Shown: positions 1 through 9,022 of the stretch, piece by piece
How the letters are laid out: every line of letters begins with the position of its first letter
Position numbering within the stretch: position 1 is the first letter of the stretch
Assembly (NCBI RefSeq): GCF_013204845.1
Contig: NZ_JABMKY010000009.1
Coordinates: 62,001-126,000, forward strand
DNA length: 64,000 nucleotides
Origin: Paenibacillus qinlingensis
Lineage (GTDB): Bacteria > Bacillota > Bacilli > Paenibacillales > NBRC-103111
Direction: 5' to 3'
Notes under the pieces: generated by a model
The model's input: only the letters and a program-made list of their open reading frames with translations
The model's database searches: none
What the model was told of the DNA's origin: nothing
Translations under genes and position numbers: made by a program

Positions 1-381
1 ATCTCCGGTTATGTCCTTGAACCAATTCTTATACATATAAGTGGCAACCCAATCCGAGTGAATGGAAAAAAGATCCGGCCCCTCGCCTGAAGTCATAAGC
101 ATGTTTAATGTTCTTGTGTAATTTTCACGGGGAATGGTAAGTAATTGAACAAACACATGATCCGGATTTGTTTGATTATAGGTATCGATCACTCGTCTCA
201 TCTCGGCGTCCGATCCAAACGATGCGTAGGAGAATGTAATGATCTCTTTCGGTCGTTCACTTACGGGTTGACCACCTCCGTTTATCTCATTGGACATGGA
301 CCGAATATACTGTATACTAGCAAGAATTATACTTATAACTAAAAAGACACCGACAACAACAAACCATTTTTTTTGTTTCAT
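1..381 (-). CDS. Extracellular sugar-binding lipoprotein-like protein, 5' end only
   Basis: The gene runs off the left edge; 127 codons from an ATG at 381-379 are visible. A GGAAGG-type ribosome site lies just upstream. The N-terminus is MKQKK followed by a hydrophobic segment (about residues 6-24), like a signal peptide or membrane anchor. No lipobox cysteine is visible, so it may be an uncleaved anchor. After about residue 48 the sequence (ITFSYASFGSDAEMRRVIDT) and a later GEGPDLF resemble the start of family 1 sugar-binding proteins of ABC importers, where a GxGPD motif follows the first beta-alpha units. It diverges from the YesM/YesN pair at 452-3944, the usual arrangement for a sensor system that controls a neighbouring importer. 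Family assignment rests on a partial sequence. Confidence 0.75.
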   Translation of the reverse strand, partial: MKQKKWFVVVGVFLVISIILASIQYIRSMSNEINGGGQPVSERPKEIITFSYASFGSDAEMRRVIDTYNQTNPDHVFVQLLTIPRENYTRTLNMLMTSGEGPDLFSIHSDWVATYMYKNWFKDITGD

Positions 382-451
382 TTCAAAACACCTTCCCTTA
401 CAATGGGGTTATCCACCCTTATTCAAAGCTTGATAGAAAGGAGATTGCGTG

Positions 452-2296
452 ATGTGGCCACGCCCCCTTAAACAGCTTTTCCTTAATAATATCAGCATTA
501 AAAACAGACTGCTCATCTATTTTTTATCACTTGTGCTTATTCCATCAACCATTATTGTTACTTCGTTATACCAACAATCAAGCTCTACCATTTCTGAAAA
601 CATGACCGATTCTATCGATCGCAGCATGAATATGATGGAATTAAATGTATTAGAAACCTTGGAACAAATCAACGATATTACGACCAAAATCTATACAAGC
701 AATACCTTGCAAGGTATTCTATCCTCCGATAAACCTGGCGATGATATTGGCATTATCAACGAGATGACCCAATTAAATACCTTGCTTGACAGCTACAGTT
801 TGACCAATATGGGCCGAACCAAATTCACACTCAATTTGTTCTTAATGAATCGCCCGGAGTATCATCTATTCCCTTTTATCACCCATGTGTCCAGTGTTGA
901 ATCTGTCCAAGACCAGGGATGGTATCAATCCATGCCTTTTAAAAGCCGATTTCGAGTACTTGGCCTATATCAAGGCAGCAGTGATTTAGACGGTCTACCC
1001 AGCTATTACATACGAACAGCGAAGCAGCTCTATGAACTTGATAATTTAGCGATTCCGTATGCTGGACTGATTACCGCTGATGTGAATATTGCCGATTTTG
1101 GCAAAATCATGGATAGTTTAAAACCATCCCCGCATAGCGAAGTCTATATTCTAAATGAAACGGGTCAGGTGATGGTCGGCCCCCGTATGGGCGAAGTCAA
1201 TCAGCCGTTCATTGGTCAGAATCTCATCCAAGAAACAACAGTTAAGGGAACTAATGATTTCCAATCGCGATTAGGCTCCATTCAAAACACAGAATCACTC
1301 ATCGCCAGCAAGTTCATTCCGCAATTAAACTGGCGAATTGTAACCGTTTCACCACTGCGAGATTTGAACGGCAAGCTTCTCTCCTTCCGAAACGTCATGA
1401 TCCTTGTGATCCTGGTAAGTTTGGTGATGGCTTTCATTCTTGCTCTCTATTTATCCAACAATATTACGAATCCGATACGCAAATTTGTACGCGCGATCTC
1501 TACAACAGACTCTGAATTGTTCAATGTTTCTATTGAGTATAAACGGAATGATGAGTTCTTATATTTGTTTCAAAGGTTTAATAAAATGATCCGACAAATG
1601 AAAGAGCTCGTCAATCAACTCTATGTATCTGAGGTCAATAAGAAGAAGGCAGAGCTCGAAGCGCTGCAGGCTCAAATCAATCCTCATTTTTTATATAACA
1701 CCTTGGATTCCATTAATTGGATGGCGCTCAAAAAGCAAGTACCTGAAATTAGTTTAATGGTTACCTCCTTATCTGATTTCTTTCGACTTACGCTGAATAA
1801 AGGTCGTTCCATCATCCTTCTAGAGGACGAAATCAATCAAATGCAAGCTTATTTGACCATTCAGCAAATCCGCTTGAGTCATAAATTAACTTTCACCATC
1901 GAGGCTCCAACGGAATTACTCCAGTTTGTTACCGTAAAACTTATTTTGCAACCCTTAATCGAAAATGCAATCATCCATGGTTTCAATGCAAGTCGAGGAC
2001 GAGGCCACCTCACGATTAGCCTAACATTGGACGGAAACGACCTTCATGTACGTGTCTCGGACAATGGCAGCGGTTCTCAATCCGACGTTCATAAGATTAT
2101 GGAGCTCCTCTCCTCCCAAGTGGAAGAAACAGCTTCCTTCGGAATTCGCAACGTGAATACCCGAATCAAGCAATGGTTTGGTGGACAATACGGTTTACAC
2201 TATGAAGCCAACATGGATCAAGGATTAACAGCCATTATTCACCTTCCCGCAAGAAAGTCGATGGATGGATTGATGGTGGAGGACAACTCGGAATAA
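452..2296 (+). CDS. YesM-type sensor histidine kinase
   Basis: Membrane sensor kinase of the HisKA_5 (His_kinase, PF06580) type. A first membrane helix lies at about residues 20-42, an extracytoplasmic sensor region at about 43-310, a second helix at about 314-336, then HAMP (about 337-390). The phospho-acceptor motif INPHFLYNTLDSINW has its histidine near residue 412. A HATPase domain follows, with an N-box (PLIENAIIHG) and a glycine-rich DNGSGS box. The GTG at 449 is only 5 bases from AAAGGAG (437-443), so the adjacent ATG at 452, with better spacing, is preferred. The partner regulator starts 28 bases downstream. Family knowledge suggests it senses an oligosaccharide or a loaded binding protein; the ligand cannot be read from the sequence. 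Confidence 0.93.
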   Translation: MWPRPLKQLFLNNISIKNRLLIYFLSLVLIPSTIIVTSLYQQSSSTISENMTDSIDRSMNMMELNVLETLEQINDITTKIYTSNTLQGILSSDKPGDDIGIINEMTQLNTLLDSYSLTNMGRTKFTLNLFLMNRPEYHLFPFITHVSSVESVQDQGWYQSMPFKSRFRVLGLYQGSSDLDGLPSYYIRTAKQLYELDNLAIPYAGLITADVNIADFGKIMDSLKPSPHSEVYILNETGQVMVGPRMGEVNQPFIGQNLIQETTVKGTNDFQSRLGSIQNTESLIASKFIPQLNWRIVTVSPLRDLNGKLLSFRNVMILVILVSLVMAFILALYLSNNITNPIRKFVRAISTTDSELFNVSIEYKRNDEFLYLFQRFNKMIRQMKELVNQLYVSEVNKKKAELEALQAQINPHFLYNTLDSINWMALKKQVPEISLMVTSLSDFFRLTLNKGRSIILLEDEINQMQAYLTIQQIRLSHKLTFTIEAPTELLQFVTVKLILQPLIENAIIHGFNASRGRGHLTISLTLDGNDLHVRVSDNGSGSQSDVHKIMELLSSQVEETASFGIRNVNTRIKQWFGGQYGLHYEANMDQGLTAIIHLPARKSMDGLMVEDNSE

Positions 2297-2324
2297 GTTG
2301 TAAGCGCTACGAAGGAGGAATACG

Positions 2325-3944
2325 ATGATTACCATGGTAATTGCTGATGATGAAGAAATGATTCGAGATGGTCTACATACCATCGTAGATTGGGCCGAAT
2401 TTGGCATTGAGGTAGTTGGTCTTGCAGAGGATGGGAAAGAAGCATTCGATATATGTATGAGCTTAGAGCCAGATATCCTCTGTACGGATATTCGCATGCC
2501 AATTATGGATGGTCTTGAGCTTTCTCAAAAACTCCGTGAAGCAGGAAATACGACTAAGATTGTGTTTATCAGCGGTGTTCAAGACTTTCATTACGCCAAA
2601 ACAGCCCTAAGCATGCATGCTGAAGCCTATGTCTTAAAGCCTGTAAAACTTCATGAATTGAAAGAAGTTTTCGGCCAGGTAGCAGCGAAGATTGTCAGGG
2701 AACGCGACAGCGAGGAGCTGAATTCCAAGCTGCATAAGCAGCTGAAAGACAGTATTCCTGCCCTCCGAGAGAAGCTTCTCATCCAGCTGCTATCTCGCTA
2801 TTATAGCAATGAGATGGAGATTTACGAGAAAATCGGCTATTACCAAATCCCTCTTTACAAGGGAGAAGCTACAGCGATTGGCTTACTCCAAATCGATGAC
2901 TATGAGAATGCGCTTGCCCACTATAACGAAGAGAACAAACAGCTATTATTTTTCGCTATCCATAACGTCATTCAAGAGATTATGACGAATGCTGCCAGCG
3001 GGTTTGCTTTTACCAATATTATGGAAAATGAACTTATTCTTATTTTCAACGAGAAATCGCTTCTTGGCCACAAATATATCGACCTTGCAGAAGAAATCGT
3101 CCGTTGTGTCCGTCAATATGTGAAGGTATCCGCCTCCATTGGCATTGGCTCTTCGGTTAGTTCTGTCCTACAGCTTAGCGTCTCATATCAAGAAGCGAAA
3201 GAAGCCCTGCAGCACACCTTTTTCACGGGCAAAGAATCTGTCGTAACGATTCATGATATTGCACATAACAAAGGTGAATCCGAGCGCCATTTGCAGCTCC
3301 ATGAGCTTGAAAAACAGCTGACTCAACAGCTGAAGCTTGGTGATGCCCAAGGTGTCACTACGTTAATGAATAAGTTGTTTGATGAGGTTATTTTACCTAA
3401 CAGCACACAAGTTGAGCATGTGTATCATCACAGTGCTGAACTAGTCTTTCAGTTAGCACGACCTTTGCAGGAGGCAGATGAATCCTACCAATCCATCTTA
3501 GGGAAGTCCACGAGTGATCTCCTTCAGATCATTCAAACCAAGAAGGATATTGATAGCCTTCGCAGCTATATGACAAGCTTCATCGAAGAAATAGCTCTCT
3601 ATCTGAAGAATAAGCATCATAGTAAAAACCAAAGAGTGATTGCACGAATTAAGCAATACATCAATCAGCACTATATGAACAATGTCACCATTCAGCTATT
3701 AGCGGAAGAAGTTTTTCTCAGTCCAACCTACATGTGTCAAATCTTTAAACAGGAGACCGATGAAACTATCATAGAGTTTTTAACGAAGGTGCGGATCGAG
3801 AAAGCCAAGGATCTACTGAAATCACCAGATTTGAAAATTTTTGTTATCGCTGAGATGGTCGGTTTCGAGAATGCCACCTATTTTACAACTGTATTCAAAA
3901 AACTTACCGGCGTTATTCCTGGAAAATACAGGGAAAGTCTATAA
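2325..3944 (+). CDS. YesN-type response regulator, receiver plus AraC DNA-binding domain
   Basis: 539 residues. The N-terminal receiver domain (about 1-122) has the acidic pair DDEE near residue 9, the phospho-acceptor Asp55 in CTDIRMP, and the conserved Lys in VLKPVK. A long middle region (about 130-430) is typical of YesN proteins. The C-terminal AraC domain (about 437-535) contains two helix-turn-helix units and the usual ending VIPGKYRES. The start at ATG 2325 follows AAGGAGG at good spacing. It forms an operon with the kinase at 452-2296 and is followed by a strong hairpin terminator. It likely activates the divergent transporter operon whose binding-protein gene begins at 381; that target is inferred from position. 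Confidence 0.94.
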   Translation: MITMVIADDEEMIRDGLHTIVDWAEFGIEVVGLAEDGKEAFDICMSLEPDILCTDIRMPIMDGLELSQKLREAGNTTKIVFISGVQDFHYAKTALSMHAEAYVLKPVKLHELKEVFGQVAAKIVRERDSEELNSKLHKQLKDSIPALREKLLIQLLSRYYSNEMEIYEKIGYYQIPLYKGEATAIGLLQIDDYENALAHYNEENKQLLFFAIHNVIQEIMTNAASGFAFTNIMENELILIFNEKSLLGHKYIDLAEEIVRCVRQYVKVSASIGIGSSVSSVLQLSVSYQEAKEALQHTFFTGKESVVTIHDIAHNKGESERHLQLHELEKQLTQQLKLGDAQGVTTLMNKLFDEVILPNSTQVEHVYHHSAELVFQLARPLQEADESYQSILGKSTSDLLQIIQTKKDIDSLRSYMTSFIEEIALYLKNKHHSKNQRVIARIKQYINQHYMNNVTIQLLAEEVFLSPTYMCQIFKQETDETIIEFLTKVRIEKAKDLLKSPDLKIFVIAEMVGFENATYFTTVFKKLTGVIPGKYRESL

Positions 3945-3953
3945 AAAAGAACG

Positions 3954-3987
3954 AAAAAGTGAGGGAGAAATACCCCTCACTTTTTTT
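3954..3987. terminator. Hairpin terminator between convergent genes
   Basis: GTGAGGG (3959-3965) pairs with CCCTCAC (3974-3980) around an eight-base loop. It has an A-run before it and seven Ts after it, so it can end transcription of the response regulator (plus) and of the dehydrogenase gene (minus). Confidence 0.88.
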
Positions 3988-4009
3988 AAATTTGTGCTAT
4001 CTGTGAAAT

Positions 4010-5209
4010 TTACGCTTTAGAGAAGGAGCTTGTCATATCTTCCTCTACTAGATTAGCAGCGACCGTGTTCTTTTTATATTTGGATCTCTTGATGAGCTCT
4101 TGAAGCTTAGATTCATAAGCATCCGCATCAATTGGCAGCTCGATTGTCGTCTTGTTGAAAGAGGATAACATGATACTGTTCGCAAGCGTTAATCCGTTAA
4201 TACCTTCCGTACCATGTGCAATTAACAGACTTTCATCCCCGTTCTCAATAGCGCTAATAAATCGCTCCATGACATAGGGATGGTTGTGGGGAACATTCAG
4301 TTTAACCGGAACCTCGGTATACCAGGTCTCGATATTTTCAAATTTGGTCGGCGTGTCTTGAATGTGATGGATCATCGAAGCTCTGCCTTTGTTAATAATA
4401 ATCTTATCATTTTCAAAAATTAAATTTCCGAACTCACCTACAATTTCCATACGGTTCGTTCCAGGTGACTCAGCCGTTGTCACGATGAAATGACCGATCA
4501 TGCCATTCTCATGCTCGAAATAAGCGGTCACTTCATCCTCAACTTCAATGTTATGATACTTGCCAATATGTGCGAAGCCATGAACATGAGATGGCATGCC
4601 AAACAGCCATTGGTACAAATCCAAATTATGCGGACACTGATTCGTCAGGATGCCTCCTCCTTCACCAGCCCACGTTGCGCGCCAATCACCACTATCGAAG
4701 TAGAGCTGCGAGCGAAACCACTTGGTGTTCACCCACGTAACACGCATCAATCTGCCTAATTCCCCGCTGGCAACGATCTCCTTCAGTTTACGATGAAACG
4801 GCAGCGTTCTTTCTTGGAACATGATGCCGAAAATAAGATCAGGCTGCTTCGCTTTGGCTTTCTCATAGGCAGCGATGATAGCCTTCGCATCATTGACATG
4901 AACAGCGATAGGCTTTTCACAAAGCACATGAATACCTCTCTCGAAAGCTTCTATGGCAATCGCGGTATGATCGTAGTGTGGCACGGCGATGATTATCGCT
5001 TCTAGCCCAGATTCATCGAATAAATCCACGACATGGTAATAGGCTTGTGTTTGTAACTCTGCCCCATATTGGTCTGCTTTCTCCTTGACGATATCGCAAA
5101 CACCAACGACTTCAACCCTATCCAATCCTTTGAGAATAGGAACATGCACGCCTCCACCAATGGCTCCAAGTCCAACAATGCCTACTTTCAATTTCGTTGC
5201 TGCGCTCAT
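4010..5209 (-). CDS. Gfo/Idh/MocA-family NAD(P)-dependent oxidoreductase
   Basis: 399 residues. An N-terminal Rossmann fold carries the nucleotide-binding motif GIVGLGAIGGG (about residues 10-20). The family signature CEKPI follows, with the catalytic-pocket Lys near 99. The C-terminal alpha/beta domain (about 140-370) holds the substrate site. No signal peptide is present, so it is cytoplasmic. The ATG at 5209 follows AGGGAG. Family members oxidise or reduce sugars and inositols; the substrate cannot be assigned. It diverges from an isomerase/epimerase gene at 5432, a pairing often seen in sugar-acid or inositol-like catabolism, so the two probably work on successive intermediates. Confidence 0.92.
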   Translation of the reverse strand: MSAATKLKVGIVGLGAIGGGVHVPILKGLDRVEVVGVCDIVKEKADQYGAELQTQAYYHVVDLFDESGLEAIIIAVPHYDHTAIAIEAFERGIHVLCEKPIAVHVNDAKAIIAAYEKAKAKQPDLIFGIMFQERTLPFHRKLKEIVASGELGRLMRVTWVNTKWFRSQLYFDSGDWRATWAGEGGGILTNQCPHNLDLYQWLFGMPSHVHGFAHIGKYHNIEVEDEVTAYFEHENGMIGHFIVTTAESPGTNRMEIVGEFGNLIFENDKIIINKGRASMIHHIQDTPTKFENIETWYTEVPVKLNVPHNHPYVMERFISAIENGDESLLIAHGTEGINGLTLANSIMLSSFNKTTIELPIDADAYESKLQELIKRSKYKKNTVAANLVEEDMTSSFSKA

Positions 5210-5332
5210 GGCATGAATCTCCCTCTACGAGTATAATTTTATGATCTCTGCCTCATTGTATCGCTTCGAATTGCCCCCACCTATGCATTATCTTCGTCTT
5301 TTTATGCCCTATTTTTCGATTCATCTCATTAT

Positions 5333-5361
5333 TTGAAAATAGTGCAAGTCATTCTTAAAAT
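5333..5361 (+). promoter_or_regulatory. Candidate SigA-type promoter for the isomerase gene
   Basis: TTGAAA (5333-5338) and TAAAAT (5356-5361) are separated by 17 bases, upstream of the ATG at 5432. The 222-bp divergent region must also hold the dehydrogenase promoter, which I could not place. Confidence 0.5.
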
Positions 5362-5431
5362 ACTGCATGTTCAGTCCGTTCGCTTCTTGTTACTCTGAAG
5401 GGGCAGGTAATGAAACTACGGAGGTATTGAT

Positions 5432-6241
5432 ATGAAAATTGCATTCCAAACCTTAGCTACACCCAACTGGAGTTGGACACATACCTTAAGTGAAGCCAAA
5501 CGCATGGGCTACGATGGGATTGAACTTCGAGGCATTGATGGTGAGATGTACTTACCCAAGGCACAACCTTTCCTTCCTGAAAACATAGAACAAACGCTCA
5601 TTGACATTGAACGCTCAGGTCTAGAAATTTGCTGTCTGGATGCGTCATCCTCCTTTCATGATCCCGATAAGGTATCGCAAGCCATTCAAGAAGGGAAGGA
5701 CTATATCGATCTCGCGGTACAATTGAAAGTCCCTTATATTCGTGTATTCGGAGATCTTTTGCCTCAAACTGATTCAAGAACTGAGGTTGTCAAACGCATT
5801 AGCGGTGCCCTGACAGAGCTAGGGCAATATGCGGAAGGTAAACAAGTTACCGTCTTGCTCGAGACACATGGTGATATTAACAACTACCAAATCGTTCAGG
5901 AAATTCTGACGGGAGCAGCAAGCAGCGCGCTTGGTCTATTGTGGGATTTCGGCCATCCTTATTTTAATAAAGAAGACCCTGAAGTCACGTATAGAGAATT
6001 AGCTCCCTATATCAAACACACGCATGTCAAAGATGCCAAAATTTTACCACTCGGTCATGAGCTTTGTCTGATCGGAGAAGGTGATGTCCCCGTGGCAGAA
6101 ATGATACATATTTTGAAAAGGAATCACTATGATGGCTGGTTATCACTTGAATTCGAGAAAAAATGGTATCCGGATCTGCTAGATGAGCCCGAAGTATCCT
6201 TGCCAGCTTATATGGCGTATGTAAAAGGAGTTTTAGCCTAA
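5432..6241 (+). CDS. Sugar phosphate isomerase/epimerase-like TIM-barrel protein
   Basis: 269 residues, the normal length for the AP-endonuclease-2-like xylose isomerase superfamily. The family pattern is visible: an N-terminal strand with GYDGIELRG, a metal-ligand region VLLETHGD near residue 146, LLWDFGHP near 175, IKHTHVKDA near 199, LIGEGDVP near 215, and YDGWLSLEFEKKW at the end, which supplies the last glutamate. No signal peptide. GGAGGT precedes the ATG at 5432. It diverges from a Gfo/Idh/MocA dehydrogenase, so it probably acts on the same sugar pathway; the exact reaction is unknown. Confidence 0.88.
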   Translation: MKIAFQTLATPNWSWTHTLSEAKRMGYDGIELRGIDGEMYLPKAQPFLPENIEQTLIDIERSGLEICCLDASSSFHDPDKVSQAIQEGKDYIDLAVQLKVPYIRVFGDLLPQTDSRTEVVKRISGALTELGQYAEGKQVTVLLETHGDINNYQIVQEILTGAASSALGLLWDFGHPYFNKEDPEVTYRELAPYIKHTHVKDAKILPLGHELCLIGEGDVPVAEMIHILKRNHYDGWLSLEFEKKWYPDLLDEPEVSLPAYMAYVKGVLA

Positions 6242-6250
6242 CAAAGAAGA

Positions 6251-6295
6251 AGCAGCAGACTGGTGGTGAACGCCAGAACTACTGCTTTTTTCTTT
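6251..6295 (+). terminator. Probable imperfect hairpin terminator after the isomerase gene
   Basis: GCAG (6252-6255) pairs with CTGC (6282-6285), and inner CTGG pairs with CCAG. The stem has mismatches and is followed by TTTTTTCTTT. Confidence 0.6.
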
Positions 6296-6400
6296 ATGCT
6301 TGAGTGAGGTAAGGTTATTGACAAATATTCGAAAGATCAATGATAATGTGAGCATGCAAAGCCTGCGCTTGCTTATCGCTCTCGAAAGGTGGCTGATGTC

Positions 6401-7294
6401 ATGCCCTTTTATCCGTACAAGGCGTTTATGGACGATGCATTTCCTTTTAAAATAGATATCAAAAACAATGAGGTTCTTAGTGGCAGCATCCCTCATTCTC
6501 ATGAATATTTTCAGATCTGCTATGTCATGAAAGGAACATGTCTGCATAAAGTAAATGGCAAAACAGCTACACTAATTAAAGGCGACTTGTTTTCCATTCC
6601 ACCCAATTTCGAGCATCAAATTGAGCTGATTCCCAATAAACACACGGAAATTGCCCATATTGATTTCATGCCTTTCTTACTTGATCATAGTTTACAAGGA
6701 CTCACGGATATGACCAGTTTTGTCGATTTCGCTTTCATCCAGCCTTTTGTTGCCTTGAACGATCGGTTGCTTCCCAAGTTGAATCTGAGCCATGAGGTGC
6801 AACTAGATACGGAACGTCTGATAGCTGAAATGATACGGGAGCTGCAAGAACGTAAGGATGGGTTTACACTCATCATTAAATTAAATTTGCAGAAGCTCCT
6901 AGTTGTAGCTGGTCGCGAATACGCGGCTTATGTAGAGAAAACGACTGAAAACAAGCACGTTCAAGCTAATCGTAAATATTTCGAAAAAGCCTTGGATTTT
7001 ATTAAATTGAACTACAACTCTGAGCTTCATTTGCAAGAGGTTGCCTCCAAAGCAGCTATGTCGCCTACCTATTTCAGCACGATGTTTAAAATATTGAAGG
7101 GCCGCTCCTTTGTCGAATATGTGAATGACATTCGGCTGGAAGAAGCCATGAAACTGCTCAAAGAAACGGATGAGCGCATCGAAGACATCTCCTACCTTAC
7201 TGGGTTTAATCATATGTCCCACTTTCATCGCACATTTAAGAAAGCTACAAACCTGACTCCCGCGGAGTATCGCAAGCTGAGTCATGTGGAGTGA
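6401..7294 (+). CDS. AraC-family transcriptional regulator with cupin sensor domain
   Basis: 297 residues from the ATG at 6401, which lies about 8 bases after AAAGGTGG. A GTG at 6389 is in frame but falls inside that ribosome site. The N-terminal half has a cupin-like beta-barrel pattern (HSHEYFQICYVMKGT, then GDLFSIPPNFEHQI). The C-terminal half (about 200-297) is an AraC domain with two helix-turn-helix units and the ending LTPAEYRKL. These regulators usually bind a soluble sugar and activate a neighbouring operon. Likely targets are the dehydrogenase/isomerase genes upstream or the GH2/GH88 operon; this is a guess from position. Confidence 0.9.
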   Translation: MPFYPYKAFMDDAFPFKIDIKNNEVLSGSIPHSHEYFQICYVMKGTCLHKVNGKTATLIKGDLFSIPPNFEHQIELIPNKHTEIAHIDFMPFLLDHSLQGLTDMTSFVDFAFIQPFVALNDRLLPKLNLSHEVQLDTERLIAEMIRELQERKDGFTLIIKLNLQKLLVVAGREYAAYVEKTTENKHVQANRKYFEKALDFIKLNYNSELHLQEVASKAAMSPTYFSTMFKILKGRSFVEYVNDIRLEEAMKLLKETDERIEDISYLTGFNHMSHFHRTFKKATNLTPAEYRKLSHVE

Positions 7295-7378
7295 AATCAA
7301 GCTGGAAGAGGAAGACTTCGCGCGCGCGGGTGTAAGCCCACGATCCGCCGCCGCACACACTTTCGGAAAGCCGTGACC

Positions 7379-7744
7379 TGTAACGCCCGAAATTGGCGTT
7401 ACATCACACGATCCGCGCACAGACTATCCTGTAAGGCCCCAATTGGGCCTTACAGACGGTCGGTCGAACGCGCTCACCTTCGCAAACCGTCACCTGTAAC
7501 GCCCAAATTAGGCGTTACAACACACGATCCGCGCACACGCTATCCTGTAAGGCCCCAATTGGGCCTTACAGAAGCCCGAACGCGTTCACCTTCGCAAACC
7601 GTCACCTGTAACGCCCAAATTAGGCGTTACAGCACACGATCTGCGCACACGCTATCCTGTAAGGCCCCAATTGGGCCTTACAGACGGTCGAACGCGCTCA
7701 CCTTCCCCAATTCGTCAGCTGTAACGCCCAAATTAGGCGTTACA
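7379..7744. repeat. Alternating array of two kinds of long palindrome
   Basis: Seven near-perfect palindromes alternate in two families. Type A (25 bp, arms TGTAACGCC and GGCGTTACA) sits at 7379-7403, 7495-7519, 7607-7631 and 7720-7744. Type B (27 bp, arms CTGTAAGGCCC and GGGCCTTACAG) sits at 7429-7455, 7545-7571 and 7657-7683. The composite A-spacer-B-spacer unit repeats every 112-116 bp, and the spacers are also conserved (for example CACGATC and GCGCACACGCTATC). An open frame across it encodes only repeat-derived peptide and is not a gene. Each palindrome could form a hairpin in DNA or RNA. Function unknown. Confidence 0.93.
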
Positions 7745-7800
7745 GCAAACGAACCGCGCACACGCTTGCAGCATGGGCGGCGTGCCTAGTAATTTCGTAA

Positions 7801-7836
7801 AAAAGGAGCTAAGCGCGACACCGCTTAGCTCCTTTT
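7801..7836. terminator. Strong bidirectional hairpin terminator
   Basis: AAAAGGAGCTAAGCG (7801-7815) pairs exactly with CGCTTAGCTCCTTTT (7822-7836) around a six-base loop. It lies just past the end of the minus-strand GH88 gene. Confidence 0.9.
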
Positions 7837-7843
7837 CGCTATC

Positions 7844-8998
7844 CTAGAATATTCGCTGCCTCCAGCCCTGCAGCTTAGCAAGCGCTTCAACGTAATAGTA
7901 ATCGCCATAGATGAGCGATACGTTCACATTCTGGCCAGCAGGTTTATTTCCTGTTCCCTCGCGTAGAATCGCTTGGTGTTCAGGCGTATCCCACGTACCG
8001 TAATTCACCGTAAGTGACAGCAGCATCCGTTCTGCTGCTCGGAGATACATCGCACCTTCGTTGGCTGGCAGGAAAGCTGCAAGGTCAATCAATCCAGAAG
8101 CCGCGCAAGAAGCGGCCGATGTATCTCTTGGCTCGTTATCCAGCGAAGCATCTGCACGGAAATCCCAGTGTGCCACGTAATCTTCTGGGAGACACGCCAG
8201 GAAGTAATTCGCCACACGTTGAGCTGCTTTTAAATACTGTGTGTCTCCCGTGAAACGATACACATTCACCAATCCGTGCAAGGCCCACGCTGCGCCTCGG
8301 CTCCAAGCCGATTGCGGGCCAGCACCTTGACCGCCAAGCGATTCAATTAACTCGCCCGTCTTCGGGTCAAAGCTCAAGATATGGTTCACGGAGCCATCTT
8401 CCCGGATGAACTTCTGAACAACCGTATCGGCATGTGCTCTTCCGATATTTTCAAATCTCGGATCCCCTGTAGTCTCGGCCGCCCAGAATAAAATGGACAG
8501 ATTCATCGTGGAATCGACGATCGACCAACCTAACTTATCTTGGTTCCACGCGCGAAGGAAGTTACCTGCAATGTTAAATCGGCCTGCCAGGAAATTAGCT
8601 GCTTGCAACCCCCGACGCAATCCATCCTTATCACCCGTTAACTTATGTTTAATGACCGCAGTCGGCAAATATTGAAAACCGACGTCATGATGAAAATTAT
8701 TATCTTGAATACTTTTTTGCTCGAACTTGCCATCCCACTCCCAAGCTGCTTCCTTGTAGTGTTCTTTGCCTGTCATTTCATGCATAATCCAAAGAATTCC
8801 TGGCCAGAAACCTGACGTCCACCAATCGAACCGCATATCATCATAGATACCGTCATCATTCGCAACATGGGGGGATTTGTCCCCAATTTGCTCCATCATG
8901 CGATCAACCTTCACTTGCAGCTCTTTCCATACATCAGGCAAAATGTCCCCAAGTTTCTGTGCATTCTGCCAGTTTACAGCATCCTTAAGTTCACTCAT
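7844..8998 (-). CDS. GH88-family unsaturated glucuronyl/galacturonyl hydrolase
   Basis: 384 residues, normal for GH88 (alpha6/alpha6 barrel). The family motifs FDWWTSGFWPG (about 58-67), HHDVGFQYLP and SIVDSTMNL are present. Asp105 and Asp162 match the two catalytic aspartates of Bacillus unsaturated glucuronyl hydrolase, and WSRGAAWALHG supplies conserved active-site residues. Such enzymes hydrate the double bond of unsaturated uronic acid at the end of lyase-made oligosaccharides and so release it. No signal peptide, so it works on imported oligosaccharides. The gene follows the GH2 gene by 24 bases, so the two form an operon. The neighbouring GH105 family is a less likely assignment. Confidence 0.9.
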   Translation of the reverse strand: MSELKDAVNWQNAQKLGDILPDVWKELQVKVDRMMEQIGDKSPHVANDDGIYDDMRFDWWTSGFWPGILWIMHEMTGKEHYKEAAWEWDGKFEQKSIQDNNFHHDVGFQYLPTAVIKHKLTGDKDGLRRGLQAANFLAGRFNIAGNFLRAWNQDKLGWSIVDSTMNLSILFWAAETTGDPRFENIGRAHADTVVQKFIREDGSVNHILSFDPKTGELIESLGGQGAGPQSAWSRGAAWALHGLVNVYRFTGDTQYLKAAQRVANYFLACLPEDYVAHWDFRADASLDNEPRDTSAASCAASGLIDLAAFLPANEGAMYLRAAERMLLSLTVNYGTWDTPEHQAILREGTGNKPAGQNVNVSLIYGDYYYVEALAKLQGWRQRIF

Positions 8999-9022
8999 TT
9001 TATTATCCTCCTCGAAGTGGGT

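Noticed and set aside
2298-2312. A cre-like sequence, TTGTAAGCGCTACGA
   Set aside because: It sits between the kinase and regulator genes of one operon, with one fixed position mismatched, and nothing else supports a promoter there.
2225-2497. Minus-strand open frame opposite the kinase-regulator junction
   Set aside because: It is a shadow of the real genes, with no ribosome site or family similarity.
7373-7789. Open frame of 138 codons across the palindrome array
   Set aside because: The frame is translated from the repeat units and has no ribosome site; it is not a credible gene.
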